From assembly GCF_020515625.1 (NCBI RefSeq), contig NZ_JAIWPJ010000005.1:62001-126000 (forward strand): a DNA stretch of 64,000 bases. The letters are read 5' to 3'. The notes under the pieces were generated by a model, which saw nothing but the letters and a program-made list of their open reading frames with translations, made no database searches and was not told where the DNA came from. Each line of letters opens with the position of its first letter. Within the stretch, counting starts at the first letter, position 1. Made by a program: the position numbers and the translations under genes. This stretch comes from Natrinema amylolyticum (GTDB lineage Archaea; Halobacteriota; Halobacteria; Halobacteriales; Natrialbaceae). Positions 1-8,567 of the stretch are shown here, piece after piece.

Positions 1-648
1 GAGCATCGTCTGGGCCCACGTCTGGAGGATGCACCACGGCGCGAGCGAGAACGCGAACGGCGTCGCGTCGGTCTGCGACTCCACGGCGTCCAGCGCATCG
101 ATCAACGCGTCAGCGCTGTCGATCGACTCCGGATCGACGCCGGCGTCCTCGAGGACCCCGACGTTGTAGAAGAGGTCGTTCAGGCGGTGGGAGCCGAGCG
201 GGACCGCCGAGAAGCCGTCGTTGTGCTGGCAGAGTTCGACCGCTTCCTCGACGTGGGCGTCCTTCAGGCCGGCCTCGTCCCAGACCTCCGACTCGATGTC
301 GCCGACGGCGTCCCCGTACTGCTCCAAGTTCGCACCCGGCCAGCCGGCGAACGAACTCGGCGGATCGCCGCCCTGAAGTCGGTTGGCGACCGTCTGATCG
401 AGATTCTCGTTTCCGCCGCCACCGATCGGATTCTCATTGAAGTCGACGTCCGAATGCTCGTCCTCGAACGCCGAAAAGAGCGCGTCGGCGGCTTCGGCGC
501 CGTCGCCGCCGGTCCATCCGTGCAGGACCTCGAGCGTGGCGTCGCCACCGCCCCCCGTACAGCCCGCGAGGCCGACGATTCCAGCCGTTCCTGCCATCCC
601 CGCACCCTTGAGCACCGTTCTGCGTGGTAGAGTATCACCGTCAGACAC
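1..648 (-). CDS. Sugar-type ABC transporter substrate-binding lipoprotein (N-terminal part; runs off the left edge)
   Basis: The frame from position 648 to the window edge is open for 216 codons. It starts with GTG at 648-646, because an in-frame TGA lies three codons upstream and no ATG is available. The N-terminus has a twin-arginine signal (PRRTVLKGAG) and a lipobox (LAGC), so the protein should be exported folded and lipid-anchored outside the membrane. The following sequence (LEVLHGWTGGDGAEAADALF, then NENLDQTVANRLQGGDPPS) is typical of family 1 extracellular solute-binding proteins, especially the glucose/sugar type of haloarchaea. Substrate is inferred from family only. The permease and ATPase genes would lie beyond the left edge. 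Confidence 0.8.
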   Translation of the reverse strand, partial: MSDGDTLPRRTVLKGAGMAGTAGIVGLAGCTGGGGDATLEVLHGWTGGDGAEAADALFSAFEDEHSDVDFNENPIGGGGNENLDQTVANRLQGGDPPSSFAGWPGANLEQYGDAVGDIESEVWDEAGLKDAHVEEAVELCQHNDGFSAVPLGSHRLNDLFYNVGVLEDAGVDPESIDSADALIDALDAVESQTDATPFAFSLAPWCILQTWAQTML

Positions 649-859
649 TGTGAATCACACACGATGGATTGGCTGGGGTGCACTTAATAGTTTTCAAAAT
701 TAATTATGTTCCGAGTGAAATGCTTGAATTGTTGAATATCGGTCGCGTAGCCCCGTGAGACGCAATCGAGACACGAGCCGAAAACGGTCTCGTAGTGGCT
801 CCCTGGGTCCCGAAATCAGACCGGTGGATTTTACGCACCTGCCCATCAACCCTCCGCAC

Positions 860-2269
860 ATGAGTGAGGACTACAGAGTCGAACGCGACAGTCTCGGCGA
901 GATGCAGGTACCATCGGACGCCTACTGGGGCGCACAGACTCAGCGTGCGATCCAGAACTTCCCCATCTCCGGGATCACGTTCAGCCGCCGGTTCGTCCGC
1001 GGGCTCGGTGTCGTCAAGAAGGCCGCCGCACAGGCCAACCGCGATCTCGGTCTGGTCGACGACGACGTCGCCGAGGCGATCATCGAGGCCGCCGACGAGG
1101 TCATCGCCGGCGAACACGACGACCAGTTCCCGGTCGACATCTTCCAGACCGGCTCCGGAACGTCGTCGAACATGAACGCCAACGAGGTCATCGCCAACCG
1201 CGCCGCCGAGCTCATGGGCAGCGAGATCGGCGACCGCGTCGTCCACCCCAACGACCACGTCAACTACGGCCAGTCGAGCAACGACGTCATCCCGACCGCG
1301 ATGCACGTCGCCTCCCTCGAGGCCGTCGAGAAGGACGTCATTCCGGCGCTCGACACCCTCCGCGAGGCGCTCGAGGAGAAAGAGGAGGAGTTCGACGACG
1401 TCGTCAAGACCGGCCGCACGCACCTGCAGGACGCGACCCCGGTCACGCTGGGTCAGGAGTTCAGCGGCTACCGCACGCAGGTCGAGAAGGGACTCGCTCG
1501 CGTCGATCAGGTTCGCGACCACCTCGGCGAACTCGCGCTCGGCGGCACCGCGACGGGGACCGGCCTGAACACCCACGAGGAGTTCCCCGGCCGCGCCGCG
1601 GAGTACATCACGAAGGAGACCGGCGTCCAGTTCCGCGAGGCCGACAACCACTTCGAGGCCCAGGCCGCCCACGACGCGATGTCCGAGGCCCATGGCGCGC
1701 TTCGCACGGTAGCGGGCTCGCTGAACAAGATCGCCAACGACCTGCGCCTGCTCGCCTCGGGCCCGCGGAACGGACTCGGTGAGATCGAACAGCCCGAGAA
1801 CCAGCCCGGCTCCTCGATCATGCCGGGCAAGATCAACCCGGTCGTCGCCGAGGCCGTCAACCAGGTCCACAAGCAGGTCGTCGGCAACGACGCCGCGGTG
1901 TCGGCCGGCGCGGCCGAGGGCCAGATCGATCTCAACCTCTACAAGCCCGTGCTGGCCCACAACTTCCTCGAGTCGGCCGAACTCATCTCGAACGCGAGTC
2001 AGGTCTTCGGCGAACGCTTCGTCCGCAAACTCGAGGCCAACGCGGAGTACTGCGAGGAACGCGTCGAGCAGTCGATGGCGATGGCCACCTCGCTGAACGT
2101 TCATATCGGCTACGACAAGGCGAGCGAGGTCGCCAAGACCGCGCTCAAGGAGGACAAGACCGTCCGCGAGGTCGTCCTCGAGAAGGGCTACTTGGACGAG
2201 GAGGAGGCCGACGAGGTGCTCGACCCCCGGAAGATGACCGAGCGCGGCATTCTCGGACAGGACGACTGA
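860..2269 (+). CDS. fumC: Class II fumarate hydratase
   Basis: Reversible hydration of fumarate to malate in the TCA cycle; cytosolic homotetramer. The 469-residue product matches the class II length. It carries the superfamily signature GSSIMPGKINP near residues 317-327, plus TGSGTSSNMNANEV and the TGRTHLQDATP active-site segment. The frame is open further upstream to 755, but the ATG at 860 gives the normal family N-terminus (MSEDYRVERDSLGEMQVP), and the upstream extension is arginine/serine-rich unlike haloarchaeal protein. It stands alone; the next gene is convergent, 530 bp away. Confidence 0.97.
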   Translation: MSEDYRVERDSLGEMQVPSDAYWGAQTQRAIQNFPISGITFSRRFVRGLGVVKKAAAQANRDLGLVDDDVAEAIIEAADEVIAGEHDDQFPVDIFQTGSGTSSNMNANEVIANRAAELMGSEIGDRVVHPNDHVNYGQSSNDVIPTAMHVASLEAVEKDVIPALDTLREALEEKEEEFDDVVKTGRTHLQDATPVTLGQEFSGYRTQVEKGLARVDQVRDHLGELALGGTATGTGLNTHEEFPGRAAEYITKETGVQFREADNHFEAQAAHDAMSEAHGALRTVAGSLNKIANDLRLLASGPRNGLGEIEQPENQPGSSIMPGKINPVVAEAVNQVHKQVVGNDAAVSAGAAEGQIDLNLYKPVLAHNFLESAELISNASQVFGERFVRKLEANAEYCEERVEQSMAMATSLNVHIGYDKASEVAKTALKEDKTVREVVLEKGYLDEEEADEVLDPRKMTERGILGQDD

Positions 2270-2371
2270 GCCACCGACGGCTCTCGTAACAGTAGTTAGC
2301 GGAACGGGTTCGCTATTCAGTCACGGTTCTGCATCTGAACTGGCAGTTCGTTGCCTCGAGATGCAGAAGTA

Positions 2372-2475
2372 CCTTTTTCTCGTCGGGTTCGCTCGCGTGA
2401 CTCGCTCACCGCTCCGCCAAAAATCTACGCTAAAAAGGCCGCTCGCTCCCGTCGGTCGCTCGCGGGTGCGCTCTT
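2372..2475. repeat. Candidate dispersed intergenic repeat with terminator-like arms
   Basis: CCTTTTT at 2372-2378 is matched by AAAAAGG at 2432-2438 (7-bp inverted arms). Between and just after them are near-copies of the word GTCGG(G/T)TCGCTCGCG (about 2383-2398 and 2451-2464) and an AAAAATCTACGC segment. Similar GC-rich CGCTCGC blocks with A/T runs are common at haloarchaeal gene ends, as far as I recall; I cannot count copies elsewhere in this genome. It could serve as a two-way terminator for fumC and the convergent gene. Confidence 0.35.
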
Positions 2476-2544
2476 TCTGACTCGACCGCAACGGTAACTC
2501 CTTCGCCTGTACGTACCGCTAGGGAACGAACTCGAGAGACCCAG

Positions 2545-2558
2545 CGGTTACGTAACCG
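2545..2558. other. 14-bp perfect palindrome CGGTTACGTAACCG
   Basis: The 14 bases read the same on both strands. It is far from both gene starts (both genes end toward it), so an operator role for the neighbours is not obvious. It may be chance or a binding site of a dimeric protein. Confidence 0.3.
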
Positions 2559-2799
2559 GCGCTCTCGAGGGACGATCGCCCGAGGTGTGAAAAGGGCGAC
2601 TTCCGGCCGTGCTCGCCCTCGTGCCGAGAGTCACGCGTAGAACGGAACCACTCGAGGACTGATCGCTATTGATTCGGTTACTACTGCAGTCGGATTCCTA
2701 CAGCGATGTCAGATATCGGTCCACGGTCCACCCTCCATCTAACAGAGACGGATATGAGCTGCTTCGGCGCTGAGAAAGATGAAGCGTCGGGGAGTCTGA

Positions 2800-4713
2800 T
2801 CAGTTCTCGTAGCCGTTGAGTTGGAACTCCGCCTGCGCGACGTAGCCGGTGACGCCCGCCGGGTGGGGAACCTCGTCCATCGAGGCCTCCATGATGAGCC
2901 AGAAAATGACCCGCTGGTCCTGGATGCTCTCGTCGTCGACGTACTGGGCGGGGTGGTAGAACTCGCTCTCGACCTCCCTGTCATCCGTCCGGGTCACCTG
3001 GTCCTGTGCGGGGCCGATTTCGTCGGAGTTGGGCCGGACGACAACGACCTCGAGCTCGCGGCTCAACGGTACGTCGATCTGCTCGCTCCCGTCGGGGTTG
3101 GAGAACCGGACCTTCTGGCCAGGTTCGCCGACGAGGTAGAACTCGTTCTCGGGGGTGATCCACTCCTCTCCGTCGAAGACGTCCGTCTGGACGCCGCCGT
3201 CGGTCGTCCCGGGCGTCGGCTCTAGGGCCGTGAAGTGGAGGTACTGCTGGACCACTGTCTCCTCGCCCTCCCAGTCCTCGGGGACGCCGTAATTGCGCAA
3301 CGCCTCGACCACGTAGCCGGGTCCGTGGCGGCGCCAGATGGGAACGACGCGACCGTCCTCGAAGAACTCGTAGGAGATGTTGTAGTTGTACGGCCCGAAC
3401 TGGGCCCCGGAGTGGAAGTCGATGCTCCCGCGGCCCTGTGCCCCGGTGTGGTAGTGGGTCCGGAACTGGAAGCCCGAGGGATGCCCGCGGCGTGCGGGGT
3501 AGTCTATCTTCGCCAACTGGCCGGGACCGCCGAAGGGAATGCTGTGGACGTCCCAGAAGATGTGATGGCCGTTGATAACCGGCTCGTTGTCCGGGAAGTA
3601 CCACTCTCGGGTGTTGCGGCCCTCGCGCGGCGGGAGCCCGTACGCCGTCGGGGTGGCCATCGCATTCATCGTGCTGAACACGGGCTTGCCGTTGTACTCG
3701 CCCCAGAAGGTCACGCCCTGGGTCTCGGGCGGTTCCCACCTGATGGTCCAGCCGTCCTGCTGGAACTGCTGTTCGGGCAGGGTTTCGAACCGATGGTACC
3801 CGTTGTTGGCCGTCTTCATCGGCCGTTTCTCTAAGGGGACGTTCGGGACCTGTCCGAGGACCGACTCGTCGTTCGTGGCGGTCTCCCGCGCCATCTGCTG
3901 GACCGGATACCGGATGAAGTCGTCGATGATGTACGCCTTCAGGAACTCCGGGTTGCCCTCCTCCCGGACGTCGAGGAATCCGGAGACGACGCTGACACTG
4001 TCCTCGTCTACCACGTAGAGGACGATAGTCGACATCTCGTAGTGCGCGAGGCCGCGGCCGCTCGTGATGCTCTCGGCCACCTTGAACATCGGCCAGAACT
4101 CCTTCCCTTCCACGTACTGCTGGACCTCCGACTGCTCGAGCACGAGCCGGCCGCGCTGGACTTCCTCCTCCGTGTACTCCTCGGTCCACTCGACGTCGGT
4201 GGGATCGCTGATCTGCAGCCCGACGATTTCGTTCCGTCGCCGGTCGATCAGGCCATAGACCGTCTGCCGGTCGACCGCCGTGACGTTGAACGTCCCCGAC
4301 TCGAGACTGCCGTCGACGGTGTAGTCCGTCGGTCCCTGAATGCTGACAGCGTCGAGGTGGTTCGTCAGCGCCTCGTAGCTGATGAAGTGTGCGATCCAGT
4401 TTTGCGCCACGCGGTTGACCTCCGGATCGCGCAACAGCGTCTGAATCGCTTCTTTCCGGCGGTGGACGTTGATTAGCTCGTAGTTTTCCTCGTGGAAGTC
4501 TCGCGGACCGACCCGTTCAGCCATGTCGATGCGCTGCTGTGCGTCCGGTAGTTGCGGTTGCTCATCGGTGGTGATGACCTTGTCGTCGCCCTGATCGTTC
4601 TCCTGTGCTCCGGCGATGCTCGCTTGCAACCCCAGTACACTGGCTGCTCCGGTCGCCTTCATGAACCTGCGCCGGTACCACTCTCCCCCATGTTGCATGT
4701 CATCTTGTGACAT
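2800..4713 (-). CDS. Tat-exported protein distantly resembling copper amine oxidases
   Basis: 637 residues starting at ATG 4713. Residues 13-36 form a twin-arginine signal (YRRRFMKATGAAS, then ASIAGA), so the protein is exported folded. Similarity to copper amine oxidases is by pattern: W322 TIRWEPPETQGVTFWG with YNGKPVFST resembles the start of the catalytic domain, and PYNYNISYEF (Y444) sits where the self-processed topaquinone Tyr of an N-Y-[DEN] motif would be. D388 in HIFWDVHS could be the base. The usual downstream His-x-His copper pair is not visible; His residues after Y444 are isolated (463, 493, 587, 617), although HYH occurs at 420-422. It may therefore be a divergent or non-catalytic member, or another oxidase. 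Stands alone with its own promoter. Confidence 0.5.
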   Translation of the reverse strand: MSQDDMQHGGEWYRRRFMKATGAASVLGLQASIAGAQENDQGDDKVITTDEQPQLPDAQQRIDMAERVGPRDFHEENYELINVHRRKEAIQTLLRDPEVNRVAQNWIAHFISYEALTNHLDAVSIQGPTDYTVDGSLESGTFNVTAVDRQTVYGLIDRRRNEIVGLQISDPTDVEWTEEYTEEEVQRGRLVLEQSEVQQYVEGKEFWPMFKVAESITSGRGLAHYEMSTIVLYVVDEDSVSVVSGFLDVREEGNPEFLKAYIIDDFIRYPVQQMARETATNDESVLGQVPNVPLEKRPMKTANNGYHRFETLPEQQFQQDGWTIRWEPPETQGVTFWGEYNGKPVFSTMNAMATPTAYGLPPREGRNTREWYFPDNEPVINGHHIFWDVHSIPFGGPGQLAKIDYPARRGHPSGFQFRTHYHTGAQGRGSIDFHSGAQFGPYNYNISYEFFEDGRVVPIWRRHGPGYVVEALRNYGVPEDWEGEETVVQQYLHFTALEPTPGTTDGGVQTDVFDGEEWITPENEFYLVGEPGQKVRFSNPDGSEQIDVPLSRELEVVVVRPNSDEIGPAQDQVTRTDDREVESEFYHPAQYVDDESIQDQRVIFWLIMEASMDEVPHPAGVTGYVAQAEFQLNGYEN

Positions 4714-4952
4714 GGAAGGAGTCCTACCCCTGCACGCAGCTTAATGGTTCGGTACACCCGTAAGTATCGAGACAAATTACTAGGCGACCACGCCAGGGAG
4801 CGATTAGCGCGGTGATTGATACGACTCCTCGCTGTTACTGTTGCGATCAGAGATCGTGAGTCGAGGATTCCTACGCTAATCCAGCGAATTTCACCTCTGA
4901 CTTCCAGTGAGTGGTTCCATCGATGGCGCTCCGAGACGCAGTCGGTACACGT

Positions 4953-5395
4953 TCAGGGCCGTGCGATCAACACGGAAGTATCAACAGTGCGCACGACCCG
5001 ATCGGTCGTGCTTCCGAGGAGCCGTCCTTTCACCCCAGAGCGTCCGCTGGCGCCCATGACCACGAGGTCGACCGCGTCGGCGCTGTACTCCGCGATCACT
5101 TCGTGGGGGTCGCCCTCGCGAGTGGATCGCTCATGGGTCACTCCGGCCCGCTCGGCCCGACCCGTCGCGTCGTCGAGGGCCGATTCGGCCTCGTCTGCGA
5201 GCGTTTCGGTCAGTTGGGGCGCGATGCTCCGGACGCGCCCGCGGACATCTCCGTGCCCACGTCGATAACGTGGAGGAAGTGAACCGTCGCCGCGTCCCCG
5301 TCGGCTATCGCGACGGCCTGCTCGACCGCCGCTGCGCTCGAGTCGCTCCCGTCGGTCGGCACCAAGCTATCGTCGTACACGGTTGGCGTGTCCAC
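4953..5395 (-). pseudogene. Universal stress protein (UspA), broken by a frameshift
   Basis: Two adjoining minus-strand frames together make one UspA of about 147 residues. The first (start 5395) reads MDTPTVYDDSLVPTDGSDSS to VIDVGTEMSAGASG, then hits a stop. The continuation in the next frame reads IAPQLTETLADEAESAL, then VDLVVMGASGRSGVKGRLLG and VRTVDTSVLIARP, ending at 4953. The ATP-loop pattern G-x2-G-x9-G-[ST] is intact in the second part. The switch point is about 5221-5233, and one missing base would restore the frame. It is either a true pseudogene or a sequencing error. UspA proteins are small cytosolic dimers, often in several copies in haloarchaea, so loss of one is plausible. Confidence 0.85.
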
Positions 5396-5467
5396 GACGA
5401 CGGAGAAAAAGCGATCCCTCGCAGTCGCGTGGTCGCGGCTTCGTCGTCCGGGGTCGATGGCGGGCGA

Positions 5468-6544
5468 TCAGCGATCGATCGGCTCGAGCTCTGCCTGATC
5501 GAGCGGGTCCTCGATGTCACCCATCACCGCCTCGAGCAAGTCAGTCACGGTGACGAGGCCGACGACCGATCCGTCCTCGATGACTAGCGCGAGCTCCTGA
5601 TTCTCCGCCTGAAACTGGTCGACTGCGTCGCTGACGTCCGCGTCGGGCGAGAGCGTCATCGGCGGTGCTGCCAGCTCCTCGAAGTCGACGGTGCCGTCGG
5701 CCAACTCCTCGCGGTGTCTGACGAGGATCGGCGTATAGAGAATGCCGCGGAAGTCGGTCATCTCGTCGCCGACCAGCGGGTACCGCGTCTGCGGCCGTTC
5801 CTCCATCTTCCGGAAGTTCTCCTCGGCGTCGGCGGTCGCCGACAGTGCGACGATCTCCTCGAGAGGAACCATCAGATCACTGATGGACTGTTCACCGATC
5901 TGAAAGGCGTTCATCACTTCCTCGCGGCGCTCGTCGGAGAGGTCGCCCTCCTCGAGAATCGAGCCGAGCCGGTTCCGGAGATCGGCGCGGGACTCGATGA
6001 CGTCCTCTTCGGTCTCGAGCCACGCGCCGGTCATCTCGATCCCGAAGAGCTTGAGCGTCAGTTTCGCGACCCCGTCGCCGAGCGTGATGATCGGCGAGAT
6101 GAGCCAGTGAAACCAGTACAGCGGCGTGGCACCGTACCGGCAGACCATCCGCGACCGCTCGACGCCCAGATACGTCGGCGTCTGCTCGCCGTGGGTCAGG
6201 TGGACGAGGTTGATGATGAGAAACGCGAGGATCGCGCCGCTTCCGATCGTGGCCAGGACGGTGTTCTCGAACAGCGGCTCGAAGATGGCCGCCAGCGCGG
6301 GTTCGGCGACGATCCCGACCGCGATGCTCGAGGCCGTAATCCCCACCTGACACGTCGTGAGATAGAGTTCGAGGTCGTCGGTCATCGCCCAGGCCCGCTC
6401 CAGTTTGGGGTTGCCGTCGACGAACTCCTCCTCCGTGAACTGTCGAGCGCGCGTCAGCGCGAACTCGATGGCGACGAAGAAGGCGTTCGCCAGAATGAGC
6501 AACACGCCCGCGAACAGCCGCCCACCGATAACGAGCGAGTTCAT
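5468..6544 (-). CDS. CNNM/CorC-type membrane protein with DUF21 and CBS domains
   Basis: 358 residues. N-terminal membrane domain (about residues 1-190, DUF21 type) with several hydrophobic helices: NSLVIGGRLFAGVLLILANA, a segment with TCQVGITASSIAVGIV, and AILAFLIINLVHLTHGEQTP. The GEQTP stretch corresponds to the conserved G-E-x-x-P of this family. It is followed by a CBS pair (about 215-350: SDLMVPLEEIVALS, RYPLVGDE, LALVIEDGSVVGLVTVTDLL). The family is linked to Mg2+/Co2+ or Na+-coupled Mg2+ export in the cell membrane. The ATG at 6544 was chosen over an upstream GTG at 6592 because it starts right before the first helix. No acidic C-terminal CorC_HlyC domain is seen. Confidence 0.85.
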   Translation of the reverse strand: MNSLVIGGRLFAGVLLILANAFFVAIEFALTRARQFTEEEFVDGNPKLERAWAMTDDLELYLTTCQVGITASSIAVGIVAEPALAAIFEPLFENTVLATIGSGAILAFLIINLVHLTHGEQTPTYLGVERSRMVCRYGATPLYWFHWLISPIITLGDGVAKLTLKLFGIEMTGAWLETEEDVIESRADLRNRLGSILEEGDLSDERREEVMNAFQIGEQSISDLMVPLEEIVALSATADAEENFRKMEERPQTRYPLVGDEMTDFRGILYTPILVRHREELADGTVDFEELAAPPMTLSPDADVSDAVDQFQAENQELALVIEDGSVVGLVTVTDLLEAVMGDIEDPLDQAELEPIDR

Positions 6545-6845
6545 TACTCGACCGTTGGTTCGCCGCACACAAATCGGTCGGGGAGATTCCACCCGAGCGA
6601 AATCGGCCGAGCGACGATTGTACTACTAGTCCCGTGACAGTATCTCGAACGGTGTGCTCACACGGATAATTGAGTATCGATCTACCAACCAACGGAATAC
6701 TCGAGGGCGAGTAAACCACCCGTTCGGGCCGTCTTTTTTCCCGAACCGTCGCCGCCAAATCGGGGTATAGCAGCCGAATCAGTCCAGAATCAGGCGGAAT
6801 AAAAGAACCCAAGCAGTTTTGGCGGATGCTCGCGTCAGACGAAAT
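6545..6845. other. 301-bp divergent promoter region
   Basis: Lies between the divergently transcribed CNNM gene and the zinc-finger gene. An AATAAAAG box at about 6797-6804 is placed for the rightward transcript. The inverted pair GTTCGGG (6722-6728) and CCCGAAC (6740-6746) encloses a T6 run. No coding potential is seen. Confidence 0.5.
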
Positions 6846-7079
6846 ATGCACACCTGTCGTAACTGCAACCAGTCGTTCCAGACCGAACTCGCCCTCGAGT
6901 TACACCGAGACACGTGCAAAAAGGGACAACTCCTCTGCGAAGTATGTGGAGAGCAATTTCAAGAAGGCGCAGCGACCCAGGACGGGTGGCACTACGAGTG
7001 CCCGAACGAGGACTGTGATGGAGACGGTCTCGAGGAAGACCTCTATCGCGTCGGGAACGTTCGAACGGCGACACAGTAA
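6846..7079 (+). CDS. Small double zinc-finger protein
   Basis: 77 residues with two metal-binding parts. The first is C2H2/C2HC-like (CRNCNQSFQTELALELHRDTC: two Cys, then His and Cys in C2H2 spacing). The second has CEVCGEQF followed by HYECPNEDC, a C-x2-C ... C-x4-C ribbon. Haloarchaea encode many such small zinc fingers, mostly of unknown role; some affect biofilm or motility in Haloferax. Start ATG 6846 was chosen because it gives MHTCRNC; TTG 6819 is also in frame. The likely TATA box (about 6797) would put an out-of-frame ATG at 6826 near the transcript start. Confidence 0.8.
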   Translation: MHTCRNCNQSFQTELALELHRDTCKKGQLLCEVCGEQFQEGAATQDGWHYECPNEDCDGDGLEEDLYRVGNVRTATQ

Positions 7080-7175
7080 CTCTCGCGTCGCGTTTCTGCT
7101 TCGTACCCCGTGTTCGAACGATGATAGTGGAACGGCTATCGAGTCCGGACCCGAAAATACGAAGTGACAGTTGGG

Positions 7176-7907
7176 TCAGGGTCCGTCATCCGTCGTCTCG
7201 AGAGAGGCAACCAGATCTCCGACGATCACCGGATCGTACGTCCAGAAGCCGTAGTACTGACCCGGATCGCGTTCTTCGGCGACCACTGCACAGCGGTGTC
7301 GGCCGGTTCCGCCGCCGTCGAATATCACGAACCAGAACGCGCCGAGTTCACCACCGACGTCCGTGACGACCGTCACGGCGTCGGTGAGCGCTCCGTCGTA
7401 CTTTCCCTCGAGGAACACTGTCACGGCGATCGAGTCGCGTTCACCGAACCGCTCGTACACGTCGGTCTGTGCCCGGAGCGCAGCGGGGCGCTAAAAACCG
7501 GCGTACAACCGTCCCCTTCCGACGCGCCACGCCCGTTCTTCGATCTCTCGAGACGTGGCCACCATCTGCCGGCGGTCGTACGACGAAAACAGCGTGTTCT
7601 CGAGGAAGCTGAACAGGTCCTCGCTGTCGAGTTCCGTTTCGGCGAGCTCCCACGGCGGATGGATCTCGGGCGAGAGGACCGCCTCGAACTGGTCGATCCC
7701 CAGTGCACCCCGGAACTCGCCGTCGCTATCTCGGATGATCACGAACCCTGTCCCGTCGATCGCTCCCAGTGGCCGGTGGGTCACGTCGACGTTCCGCGTG
7801 TCGAACTGTCGTCGGAACTCCGCGACGACCGGCTCCGCGTCGGTGCGTATCTCGAGCGTCTTCCGTCGTCGGTCGACGGTCTCGAAGGCGTCTCGAAGCG
7901 AGTGCAT
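7176..7907 (-). pseudogene. DICT-like sensory-domain protein split by an in-frame amber codon
   Basis: One continuous frame of 243 sense codons with a single TAG at 7491-7493. Upstream part (138 residues) runs from MHSLRDAFETVDRRRKTLEI to RVGRGRLYAGF. After TAG it continues RPAALRAQTDVYERFGERD to LVASLETTDDGP. The two parts lie in the same frame and read as one domain resembling haloarchaeal DICT-type sensory proteins (YDRRQMVATSREIEERAWRVG, FWFVIFDGGG). A single C-to-T change of a CAG Gln codon would explain the TAG. Start is 1 bp after the stop of the upstream gene (TGACATG), so the two are co-translated. Truncation would remove the C-terminal third. The domain name is from memory of the family. 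Confidence 0.75.
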
Positions 7908-7908
7908 G

Positions 7909-8271
7909 TCAGTCGTCGAACCCCAGCGCGGTAGTGACCGCGTCCGGGATCGACGTCTCGGTCACGGTGTTCGTCTCGCTGTCGAAAGTAATGAACTCCA
8001 ACTCGGCGAGTTGCGGGAGGATCACGTGATACAGTCGGATCCGAATCCGGTCGCGGTCCGACGGCGTCGCGATCGTCTCGTCGCTACTGGCAGCCGCGGC
8101 TGCGAGTACGTCGGCGAGTTCATCGACCGCCACCGTCGGGTGGTCGTGGAGATAGACGAGCGCATTTCGAGCGTGTACGTTCCCGAAGAGGCGGATCACG
8201 TCGTCGACCGGAACGTCATCGGCCGCCGATCGGAGGGCGAACAAATCGGGAGTGACGTAATCGTTGCCCAT
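7909..8271 (-). CDS. Haloarchaeal winged-helix-like DUF7344-type protein
   Basis: 120 residues. The pattern FGNVHARNALVYLHDHPTVAVDELADVL, then RLYHVILPQLAELEFITFDSETNTVT, matches the small winged-helix-like domain (DUF7344 as I recall) that recurs in haloarchaeal regulators. The ATG at 8271 was chosen (MGNDYVTPD) over an upstream in-frame start at 8331. It is the first gene of a two-gene unit with the DICT-like gene, a common pairing in which this protein is the presumed DNA-binding or partner part and the DICT protein senses light or ligand. Function is inferred from domain type only. Confidence 0.75.
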   Translation of the reverse strand: MGNDYVTPDLFALRSAADDVPVDDVIRLFGNVHARNALVYLHDHPTVAVDELADVLAAAAASSDETIATPSDRDRIRIRLYHVILPQLAELEFITFDSETNTVTETSIPDAVTTALGFDD

Positions 8272-8567
8272 TATTAGTGATGTATGGTAACTGTGAACAA
8301 ATAGCTGTGGTTTGTCAACAGTGCAACACACTCACGCGGAACCGGATATCGCCGATCGCAACTCGCTGCTTCGTCTCCGCGTGATCGACGATCTCACCAC
8401 TGAGGGCGCGTACGCTCCTCACTGGTCTTCAGGGAAGATTCGGTCGCCCATTCCCAGTTCGCGGACGCGTTCCGTGTCGATCGCCTCGCCGGATCGCTCT
8501 CCTTTCACGTCGTGAGAACCGCCGCCGCTTTCCTACCCTTTAATCCGGTCGTTCCCTCACGGTACGT

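Larger units (their letters stand above)
2270..2799. other. 530-bp intergenic region between convergent fumC and the amine-oxidase-like gene
   Basis: No convincing gene is seen on either strand. The region holds T- and A-runs near 2374-2378, 2420-2424 and 2432-2436, a block rich in repeated CGCTCGC/ACTCGCTC words (2385-2475), and a 14-bp perfect palindrome at 2545-2558. Codon structure is absent. Both flanking genes end here, so termination signals are expected. Confidence 0.6.

Noticed and set aside
704-2104. 466-residue minus-strand frame opposite fumC
   Set aside because: Arg/Leu/Val-rich shadow typical of high-GC antisense frames; fumC on the plus strand has full family motifs.
6722-6746. 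GTTCGGG/CCCGAAC hairpin with T6 in the loop as a terminator
   Set aside because: It lies in a divergent promoter region where no transcript should end, and the T-run is inside the loop.
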